A stretch of 15,017 nucleotides of DNA from CAZAIO01 sp964485235 (GTDB lineage Bacteria > Chloroflexota > Dehalococcoidia > GIF9 > UBA5629): positions 1 to 15,017 of the forward strand of contig CAZAIO010000068.1 in assembly GCA_964485235.1 (NCBI GenBank), read 5' to 3'. The translations under genes and the position numbers were made by a program. The notes under the pieces are model-generated. The model was not told the origin of the DNA. It worked only from the letters and a program-made list of their open reading frames with translations, and ran no database searches. This document shows, piece by piece, positions 1-5,127 of the stretch (its first letter is position 1; the number at the start of each line of letters is the position of its first letter).

Positions 1-553
1 TTTCTATACCTCCGAATCCAATCAGCTTGTTCTGTTCTGTCTTCTTTACGAAGTTGTTTAACCTCTTCTTGAACTCATCAGGTCTATTACGAGCACCATT
101 GATATAGGCGATACGGATTCTCCGATAAGCCGGAGAAAAATGCCGGTAATTCTCCCAGGCTTTCTTGTTCCCTTTAATTGCTTTTAGAATATCCGGGGGA
201 AACACAAACTCTTTTCTAAGAACCTTCTCGACTGATTCTTGTATTGAAGGGTGAAGTTTGCCTTCCTTAATCAACCATTTTAGCCGTTCCTTATTAGGTT
301 GAGAATATTCGCTGGCAGGATTTCTCGGGGAAAAGCGCTGAGCTGATGAATAGTCATCGTTATGTTTTACCGTACTATCTATCCACCCGAAAGACAGGGC
401 TTCTTCAACGGCATCATTATATTGTATCCGTGGCTTGCCCGAGTCTTTAGCCGGATATATCAGCCAAATTTCCTTTTCTGTGTTGAAATTGGCTTCAAGC
501 CATTCATGCCAGTGTTTTCTGTCGCTGATATAGAGCGTTTTCCCAATATCCAT
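1..553 (-). CDS. YdeI/OmpD-associated (OmdA) family protein, C-terminus cut by window edge
   Basis: An open frame runs from ATG at 553-551 to the window edge without a stop (184 codons plus one base). The protein begins MDIGKTLYISDRKHWHEWLE. Residues 45-60 carry the family block NDAVEEALSFGWIDS, and residues about 118-180 match the OmdA domain (FPPDILKAI, then AYRRIRIAYINGARN with basic helices). It stops at LIGFGGIE, close to where I recall relatives ending in GIEKYY, so probably only a few codons are missing. Family members are small soluble proteins of unclear biochemistry, annotated as bacteriocin- or peptide-protection or OmpD-associated. The start has no clear Shine-Dalgarno. A TATAAT (596-591, minus) lies upstream without a good -35, and an intergenic repeat copy begins just beyond it at 609. 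Family call fairly sure; function unknown. Confidence 0.85.
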   Translation of the reverse strand, partial: MDIGKTLYISDRKHWHEWLEANFNTEKEIWLIYPAKDSGKPRIQYNDAVEEALSFGWIDSTVKHNDDYSSAQRFSPRNPASEYSQPNKERLKWLIKEGKLHPSIQESVEKVLRKEFVFPPDILKAIKGNKKAWENYRHFSPAYRRIRIAYINGARNRPDEFKKRLNNFVKKTEQNKLIGFGGIE

Positions 554-608
554 AATTGTATCAACAGTAATGTATTTATCAGCCTTTTATATTATAAAAC
601 ATATTTCT

Positions 609-663
609 GTGGGAGTTGCCCCTATTTCCCCGACTTTGTCGGGATCTTCGATATCGGGGTGAC
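609..663 (-). repeat. Intergenic repeat, reverse-oriented copy with an internal insertion
   Basis: The ends gtgggagttgcccc (609-622) and cggggtgacc (654-663) match, on the opposite strand, the ends of the repeat at 702-728 (reverse complement starts gtgagagttaccc and ends cgggtgacct). About 30 extra bases with a small GC hairpin separate the two ends. It therefore looks like the same element in inverted orientation carrying an insertion. It lies just upstream of the -10-like TATAAT of the YdeI-like gene. Confidence 0.5.
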
Positions 664-701
664 CACACCGTACCTCTACCATTCCACTCCCTGTTTTCGT
701 A

Positions 702-728
702 AGGTCACCCGACACGGGTAACTCTCAC
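702..728 (+). repeat. Short intergenic repeat, copy A
   Basis: The sequence aggtcacccgacacgggt followed by aactctcac recurs at 1459-1485 with a single substitution (cacgg versus gcgg at position 13). A diverged version sits at 771-800. The two near-identical copies are in direct orientation and flank the gene at 819-1373. Confidence 0.65.
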
Positions 729-770
729 GAAACAGATATAGATTTATCCCTTCGTGGCAATGACAATGTT

Positions 771-800
771 GTGAGGTCATTCATCGCGAGTAACTCTCAC
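771..800 (+). repeat. Short intergenic repeat, diverged copy B
   Basis: The stretch starts gtgaggt and ends actctcac, so its ends can pair imperfectly. The end taactctcac is identical to copies A and C while the middle (cattcatcgcgag) differs. It lies just past the 3' end of the membrane-protein gene. Confidence 0.5.
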
Positions 801-818
801 AATTAAACGGGCACGCTA

Positions 819-1373
819 TTAAGTGTTAACAGCGTGAATAAGCCCGAAAATGATGTGCCCTGTGACGGATAGTCCTAACAACCACCAGAACAGGAAATGA
901 TACGAATAGAACCTCTTGAAGAAACCGTTTGAAAAAGGGCTCGCGGGAGTGAAAAAGTTAATAACGGCTACAAAAGTTTTACAGGAAGAAAATACGATCA
1001 GTATAAGCAACAGATTAACGATGGCAGTAAAGAATACTACCTGATGAGCACGAAAATACGGTTCGGCAGAAAACGGCAATCCGAGATGGGTTATTGTTAC
1101 CATGAGGTGCAGTACCAGTAAAAACCAGAAAGCAACCCAGTAATATGAATGGTAGCGAAAATAAACTCTGTAGAATCCCGTTCCGTGTACGCCTTTTGTA
1201 TCGAGGAGGTGAAATAATCCGGCAAAACTTCTGCACGAGGTCATCACTGCGATCCCCGATAAAAGTATTCCGATACCGAGTATCAGAATCAACCAGTGAA
1301 TATAGATATCGAGTGCAGAACCCTGAAATATAGTCATTGTCATGAGTGTATAGTATATATAAATATTATGCAA
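819..1373 (-). CDS. Four-helix membrane protein with internally duplicated His/Cys unit, possible haem-binding
   Basis: Hydrophobic segments lie near residues 25-44, 76-98, 111-130 and 160-182 of 184. The protein consists of two copies of one unit with an exact 84-residue period: C47/C131 in SC[RK][ST]F, H75/H159 in YH, H89/H173 and H96/H180. Both halves read YH-x13-H-x6-H along a helix pair, like membrane cytochromes b that bind haem through His side chains; haem or metal binding is inferred. The listed start is TTG with AGGA four bases upstream; ATG codons at 1343 and 1337 give a protein 10 or 12 residues shorter but lack a Shine-Dalgarno. It stands alone and is flanked by direct copies of an intergenic repeat. 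I do not recognise the family; function unknown. Confidence 0.75.
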   Translation of the reverse strand: MHNIYIYYTLMTMTIFQGSALDIYIHWLILILGIGILLSGIAVMTSCRSFAGLFHLLDTKGVHGTGFYRVYFRYHSYYWVAFWFLLVLHLMVTITHLGLPFSAEPYFRAHQVVFFTAIVNLLLILIVFSSCKTFVAVINFFTPASPFSNGFFKRFYSYHFLFWWLLGLSVTGHIIFGLIHAVNT

Positions 1374-1456
1374 TCGTTCCTGCGTTGAAATATTTGCGTT
1401 TTACTTTTTCTCAGGTGTTAAACGTCCTCAGGCATCGGAAAAACGGTATATCAATA

Positions 1457-1485
1457 TGAGGTCACCCGACGCGGGTAACTCTCAC
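1457..1485 (+). repeat. Short intergenic repeat, copy C
   Basis: The sequence tgaggtcacccgacgcgggt followed by aactctcac is identical to copy A (702-728) except for one base. It lies upstream of the membrane-protein gene, in the same orientation as copy A on the other side. Confidence 0.65.
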
Positions 1486-1622
1486 AAAAAGTTTCGCTGC
1501 CCCGTCACACTTACGTTTCCCGGGGCAGGTCTCCTGCTTCGCAGCATCGGCCACTTCATAGCATAGAACGGGAAACCGCCAATCTCTAACACGTACAGTA
1601 AACAACGCAGAAGATAATATGA

Positions 1623-1642
1623 GGGCGACCGGCCGGTCGCCC
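1623..1642. repeat. Perfect 20-bp palindrome, core gcgaccggccggtcgc
   Basis: The 20-bp stretch gggcgaccggccggtcgccc reads the same on both strands. The 18-bp core ggcgaccggccggtcgcc is repeated in a longer palindrome at 6850-6879. Two copies 5 kb apart in gene-free DNA indicate a dispersed palindromic element rather than chance. Confidence 0.75.
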
Positions 1643-1703
1643 CTACCTTCTTGTATTTGAGGTCTTACACGAAACGGGCTACGCTCAAATAATACCCCGC
1701 CTT

Positions 1704-2129
1704 TTACTTCTGCACTAATTTACTGTAGTCCGGCGCCAGTAATATATGGGCGAAATAGATAGGCCTGTCGACTCGTGTAAAAGTGCAGGGCATATGGTAC
1801 AGCCCTTTCGGAGCATAGACGACGGAAGGCGTGGTAATAATATGTTTTTCCTGCTCCTCGCCCAGACATATCTCCACTTCTCCTCCAAGGTCCGCCATGT
1901 TCGACGGATTGTTGCCCAGGAAAAGGAGAAACTCGTCCGCGTCATGCTTGTGGGATGAAGGGCCGCCGTCACCGGGTTCGTCAACCGCGGTAAATGCGAA
2001 ATCACAGGTAATTCCCTCGAACAATGTCGAATTCACCCTTAACGACCGGACTCCGGGCAACCGTACCAGAGGATCGGGTTTAGCATGAGGTTCCCGTAAT
2101 ATATATTTACCATACTTCGTTCCAGCCAT
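1704..2129 (-). CDS. Single-domain cupin protein
   Basis: This 141-residue protein has the two cupin motifs. Motif 1 is GGPSSHKHDADEFLLFLG with metal-ligand candidates H60, H62 and E66; motif 2 is PKGLYHMPC with H112, separated by the usual inter-motif strand region. The protein is soluble with no signal peptide. Start ATG 2129-2127 is preceded by AAGGAG seven bases upstream. The flavoprotein gene upstream is in the same direction with 97 bp between, so co-transcription is possible. Cupins of this size include dioxygenases, isomerases and small-molecule sensors, and the substrate cannot be read from the sequence. Fold assignment is strong; activity unknown. Confidence 0.85.
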   Translation of the reverse strand: MAGTKYGKYILREPHAKPDPLVRLPGVRSLRVNSTLFEGITCDFAFTAVDEPGDGGPSSHKHDADEFLLFLGNNPSNMADLGGEVEICLGEEQEKHIITTPSVVYAPKGLYHMPCTFTRVDRPIYFAHILLAPDYSKLVQK

Positions 2130-2226
2130 TTTATATCTCCTTAAGTTTATTTTACGTGGATGTCACACCATAAGATTATTTACATGAGAGATCCGGGGGA
2201 AATGTCATGATAGTCAATACTGCAGG

Positions 2227-3591
2227 TTACTTTTTAAGTTTCTTCAATAGCTCGCTGCCGGCAATAAGTACAGGATCGTAGACAGGGGCGAACGGTGGAG
2301 CATAACCCAGGTCCAGGTTTGCTATCTGCTCTACCGTCATATTAGCGCTTAGCGCGGTAGCGAAAACGTCCAGCCTCTTGGACACGCCCTGACGACCAAC
2401 CATCTGTGCTCCAAGCAGTTTACCGCTCTTTTTTTCCGCTACCAGCTTGACCCTTACTTTGGTATCGCCGGGATAATAATGCGCTATTGAGTTATGCTCG
2501 ATGACATTAGATACAAAGTCCATTCCCTCGTGTTCCGCATCTTTTCCCGTGAGACCGGTCCTGCCCACCTCAAGGTCATAGACCTTGAAGACAGCCGTCC
2601 CGACAATACCGGCGAACGTATTGTTACCGCCTGCCATATTTTCTCCTGCTATCCGTCCCTGCTTGTTTGCTGTAGGGCCTAAAGGTATATATGCGTTTCT
2701 CCCGTACACCAGATGATAAGCTTCCGCACAATCGCCGGCGGCGTAAATATCCGCGATATCGGTCTCCATACGTTCATTAACATATATCGCCCTCGTTTGC
2801 CCGATTTTAACCCCGGCTTCAGCGGCTATCTCGGCGTTCGGTCGTATACCGGCCCCTATTATGACGATATCCGCTTCAATCTTGCTTCCGTCTTCCAGTA
2901 CCGCCTGCCTGACAGTGGATTTTTCACCGGTAAACTCGACAACCGCCGTCGATTTGATCAACGTTACGCCGTTTCTTTTAAGCTCCTCCTCTACTACCTC
3001 GTTAATCTCATCGTCCATCGACCCGAGAATACCGGGCATCTTCTCGACAATAGTAACGCTGAGCCCCCGTGCGGAAAAGGCTTCCGCCATCTCCATGCCG
3101 ATATTACCGGCGCCTATAATAAGTCCACGCACCGGTTTATTTACGGCAATATAATCGTTGATAGCTATACCTTCCTCGAGCTGGCGAAGTGTAAATACAC
3201 CTGCGAGATCAACTCCTTTCATGGGCGGAAGAAAAGGCCTTGCTCCTGTAGAGATCAACAATCGATCGTAAGGATATTCTTTTTCCTCTGAGGTTTCTCT
3301 ATTTATTACCCGTACGGTTTTATCAGCCGGTGAAATCTTAATTACTTCATGATGAAGAAATACGTCGATATTCCGCTTCTCCTTGAAAAAAGTCGCATCG
3401 TAAACCACGAGGTTATCGCTTTCCGGTACCTTGCCTTCGATCAGGTAAGGCATCCCGCAAGCGGCATACGACACAAAACCGGTCTTCTCAAAGACACGGA
3501 TCTCCGCTTCTTTATCCATGGTCCGTATCTTACTGGCAGCGCTCATTCCTGCCGCTTCACCACCGACGATGACAAAAGACCGTTTTTCCAT
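2227..3591 (-). CDS. FAD/NAD(P)-dependent disulfide reductase, CoA-disulfide reductase/NADH oxidase type
   Basis: The 454-residue protein has the two-dinucleotide-domain layout: an FAD-binding motif VGGEAAG at 9-15, an NAD(P)-binding GAGNIG at 160-165 and a second FAD contact AAGDCAE at 284-290. The single redox cysteine lies in SYAACGMPY (C45), as in CoA-disulfide reductases, NADH oxidases and NAD(P)H persulfide reductases. The C-terminal LGYAPPFAPVYDP (428-440) is typical of that dimerisation domain; Y430 may be the active-site tyrosine. No rhodanese domain is attached. An upstream TTG would give 18 more residues, but ATG 3591-3589 with GGAGGT eight bases upstream is clearly the start. Likely roles are reduction of CoA disulfide, polysulfide or oxygen; which one is not resolvable. 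It may be transcribed with the cupin gene downstream. Confidence 0.9.
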   Translation of the reverse strand: MEKRSFVIVGGEAAGMSAASKIRTMDKEAEIRVFEKTGFVSYAACGMPYLIEGKVPESDNLVVYDATFFKEKRNIDVFLHHEVIKISPADKTVRVINRETSEEKEYPYDRLLISTGARPFLPPMKGVDLAGVFTLRQLEEGIAINDYIAVNKPVRGLIIGAGNIGMEMAEAFSARGLSVTIVEKMPGILGSMDDEINEVVEEELKRNGVTLIKSTAVVEFTGEKSTVRQAVLEDGSKIEADIVIIGAGIRPNAEIAAEAGVKIGQTRAIYVNERMETDIADIYAAGDCAEAYHLVYGRNAYIPLGPTANKQGRIAGENMAGGNNTFAGIVGTAVFKVYDLEVGRTGLTGKDAEHEGMDFVSNVIEHNSIAHYYPGDTKVRVKLVAEKKSGKLLGAQMVGRQGVSKRLDVFATALSANMTVEQIANLDLGYAPPFAPVYDPVLIAGSELLKKLKK

Positions 3592-3836
3592 TTCAGGATA
3601 CCTCCAATTGAATATTTGTATAGAGCCCCTTGATAACAACACCACTCTAGTTTTATGTAAACTTGGAATGCGACATACCGGATTTGTCTTTACGATTACC
3701 GGAGTTGCGTCTAAATACTATCCGCTGAATTGGCGGATGTCAATATCAGCGCAATTTGTTAGACTGGATATGTGCAGGATGCCGGACTGAAACGGCAAAC
3801 CCTGTGAATTCTATAGATGAAAAGGGGATGAATAAT

Positions 3837-4781
3837 ATGGCCACTGTAAATTCCGTTCTCGGCCCGCTGGACACATCCGATCTCGGTTACACTCTCACGC
3901 ATGAACATATATGCGGTTCGCTCGCCGGAATCCCGCATGAATATCCCGAATTTTTCGGCCCGAACTATATGGATAGAATAGCAGCCGGACTGACCGAAGC
4001 TAAAAACGGAGGAATCGATACTGTCGTCGATGCGAGTATCTTTGAAATGGGAAGAGACGTTTCCATCCTGACCGAAGCCTCCCGGCGCAGCGGAGTAAAT
4101 ATTATCGCCGCTACCGGATTCGGGCCCGATGCGGACCGGTTGGCCGGTGACTGGTCTGCCGACCAGTTTGCCCGACTCTTCATTCACGATATTACAGCAG
4201 GTATCGCCGGGACCGATGTCAAGGCCGGTATAATCAAATCGTTCGCCGATGTCGATGGCATTACTCGGGGCGTGGAAATAATGTTGCGCGCTACAGCCAG
4301 GGCTCACCTTCAGACAAATGTCCCCATTATGCTGCACTCCTATGCACCGGGGCAGGTAGGCAGACAGCAACTGCGTATCCTCAAAGAAGAAGGCGTTGAC
4401 CTGATAAATGTAAAAGTGGACCATTCGCTTGAAACGAGAGATATTGCATATCTCACATGGCTTCTGGATCAGGGATGTTACCTCGGTATGGACCATTTTC
4501 CCGGGTTAGATATAAGCACGGAAGACCGCGTTAAAATGATAAAGGCGTTAATTGACGCCGGATGGGCGCACCGGCTTCTCCCGTCGCACGACCACAATAT
4601 AGTATTGCATATGCCGCATTTTCCACCCGACCTGCGTGACTTTCTGGCAACAGGCAACCCCCATGGATTTCTGTATATAAATAAGGTGGTCAATCCTTTA
4701 CTCCGGAAAATGGGAGTCGCGGAGAAAGTTATAAACGCTATGTTCATAGACAATTCCAGGAACTTCTTCGAAGGCAAATAG
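3837..4781 (+). CDS. Phosphotriesterase-family metal-dependent hydrolase
   Basis: The 314-residue protein starts MATVNSVLGPLDTSDLGYTL and runs straight into THEHI, the N-terminal metal site of the phosphotriesterase/amidohydrolase TIM barrel (H22, H24). The other expected ligands are present: K134 in GIIKSFAD (carbamylated lysine bridging two metals), H167 in MLHSYA, H196 in VDHS and D252 in SHDHN. Relatives hydrolyse lactones, phosphotriesters or other esters; the substrate here is unknown. The start is ATG 3837, with AAGGGG nine bases upstream; ATG 3828 abuts that site and is unlikely. It is divergent from the flavoprotein gene, with a 245-bp shared upstream region, and is followed by the acetolactate synthase regulatory leader. 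Confidence 0.9.
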   Translation: MATVNSVLGPLDTSDLGYTLTHEHICGSLAGIPHEYPEFFGPNYMDRIAAGLTEAKNGGIDTVVDASIFEMGRDVSILTEASRRSGVNIIAATGFGPDADRLAGDWSADQFARLFIHDITAGIAGTDVKAGIIKSFADVDGITRGVEIMLRATARAHLQTNVPIMLHSYAPGQVGRQQLRILKEEGVDLINVKVDHSLETRDIAYLTWLLDQGCYLGMDHFPGLDISTEDRVKMIKALIDAGWAHRLLPSHDHNIVLHMPHFPPDLRDFLATGNPHGFLYINKVVNPLLRKMGVAEKVINAMFIDNSRNFFEGK

Positions 4782-4841
4782 TGTTCCTCTGTAAACCGGC
4801 ACGCAGGTAACACTAATCCGGGCATACGGGTAACACGTTTT

Positions 4842-4869
4842 AACAGTTGCTCAGGCAATGTTGACTGTT
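4842..4869. promoter_or_regulatory. Inverted repeat overlapping the -35 of the leader promoter, possible operator
   Basis: The half-sites aacagt (4842-4847) and actgtt (4864-4869) are perfect inverted repeats separated by 16 bases. The right half overlaps the -35 hexamer (4861-4866). The arrangement would suit a repressor site, but a 6-bp match can arise by chance. Confidence 0.3.
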
Positions 4870-4890
4870 CACCGCTTTTAATGATATATT
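4861..4890 (+). promoter_or_regulatory. Sigma70-type promoter of the acetolactate synthase leader
   Basis: TTGACT (4861-4866) and TATATT (4885-4890) are spaced by 18 bases, with an extended -10 TG at 4882-4883 (TGaTATATT). Transcription should begin near 4897, giving about 27 nt before the leader-peptide ATG and about 230 nt before the main gene. Consistent with an attenuated operon; not experimentally shown. Confidence 0.65.
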
Positions 4891-4923
4891 TTCACCATCT
4901 GAGGATAAGGGTTTACAGATTTC

Positions 4924-5031
4924 ATGAATATTAGTCGCTCAGCTACTTATAGCAAAGCCGCAATTAGCAGAATAGCTACCGTCGTTACTGTAGTCGTTGT
5001 ACTTACGGGCAAAGGAGGCTTTGCGCTGTAG
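4924..5031 (+). CDS. Branched-chain amino-acid leader peptide (ilv-type attenuator)
   Basis: A 35-codon frame, ATG 4924 to TAG 5029-5031, encodes a peptide starting MNISRSATYSKAAISRIAT and containing the run VVTVVVVL at residues 20-27, with two further Ile just before it. Six valines and a leucine in eight codons is the hallmark of ilv leader peptides, whose translation senses charged tRNA. It lies about 27 nt after a good promoter and 96 nt before the structural gene. An intrinsic terminator sits between them. Purine-rich gaggataagg lies 14-23 nt upstream of the ATG, a weak ribosome site. Gene symbols used for analogues elsewhere (ilvL, ivbL) are not assigned because the sequence is not homologous in detail. 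Confidence 0.8.
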   Translation: MNISRSATYSKAAISRIATVVTVVVVLTGKGGFAL

Positions 5032-5045
5032 CGACATAACAGTAA
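4985..5045 (+). promoter_or_regulatory. Pause/protector RNA structure over the valine codons
   Basis: ttactgt (4985-4991) pairs with acagtaa (5039-5045) and gtcg (4993-4996) with cgac (5032-5035). Inside lies a small hairpin gcaaag/ctttgc (5009-5014 with 5019-5024). This fold covers the Val codons and ties up bases 5019-5024, which are needed for the antiterminator. Without translation it would therefore favour termination. This is the role of the 1:2 structure in classical amino-acid attenuators. Pairing was read by eye; no energy was computed. Confidence 0.55.
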
Positions 5046-5078
5046 GTTGAAAAATTAAACTCCCGCCAGCGCGAAGCT
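5017..5078 (+). promoter_or_regulatory. Antiterminator RNA pairing
   Basis: Bases 5017-5028 (ggctttgcgctg) can form twelve consecutive pairs, two of them G-U, with 5067-5078 (cagcgcgaagct). The right strand overlaps the 5' arm, loop and 3' arm of the terminator, so the two folds exclude each other. A ribosome stalled on Val codons 4981-5001 would break the 5009-5024 hairpin and leave 5017-5028 free to antiterminate. A ribosome that reaches the TAG at 5029 would mask 5017-5028 and allow termination. Confidence 0.6.
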
Positions 5079-5093
5079 GGCGGGAGTTTTTTT
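5057..5093 (+). terminator. Intrinsic terminator of the attenuator
   Basis: A perfect 14-bp stem (aaactcccgccagc, 5057-5070, with gctggcgggagttt, 5076-5089) closes a gcgaa loop and ends in a run of seven T (5087-5093). It lies 34 nt before the acetolactate synthase start and after the leader peptide, so it terminates the leader transcript unless the antiterminator forms. Confidence 0.9.
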
Positions 5094-5127
5094 ATGGGTA
5101 AAAAACTTAATAAAAAAGGAGCCTGCC

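Larger units (their letters stand above)
554..818. other. Repeat-rich intergenic region between the YdeI-like and membrane-protein genes
   Basis: No gene is supported here. The spacer holds an inverted-orientation copy of a short intergenic repeat (609-663), a direct copy (702-728) and a diverged hairpin-like copy (771-800). A GC stem ccccgac/gtcgggg-like segment lies inside the first copy near 628-645. A 6-bp stem (812-817 with 830-835) straddles the stop codon of the membrane-protein gene and could serve as a weak terminator. The stretch around 750-790 resembles the short repeats with 'cgtggcaatgac' and 'gtcatt..cgcgag' cores seen scattered in many environmental genomes. Confidence 0.6.
1374..1703. 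other. Intergenic region with repeat, palindrome and hairpins
   Basis: No coding region is supported. It contains a repeat copy (1457-1485), an 8-bp stem ctgccccg/cggggcag (1497-1504 with 1521-1528), a G+C-rich palindrome (1623-1642), and an 8-bp inverted repeat tatttgag/ctcaaata (1654-1661 with 1684-1691) just beyond the cupin stop codon. The last could be a weak terminator for the cupin gene but has no T tract. Confidence 0.5.

Noticed and set aside
362..721. Plus-strand frame of 119 codons
   Set aside because: It lies antisense to the YdeI-like gene and then runs through intergenic repeats; it has no ribosome site and no family resemblance.
602..800. CRISPR-like array from repeated units
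   Set aside because: Copies are irregularly spaced, in both orientations, vary in length and have no uniform spacers or cas genes.
2713..3291. Plus-strand frame of 192 codons
   Set aside because: Antisense to the flavoprotein gene, whose motifs are unmistakable; the product is low in known motifs and Cys/His-rich by chance.
3759..4496. Minus-strand frame of 245 codons
   Set aside because: Antisense shadow of the phosphotriesterase-family gene, which has a full set of metal ligands and a good ribosome site.
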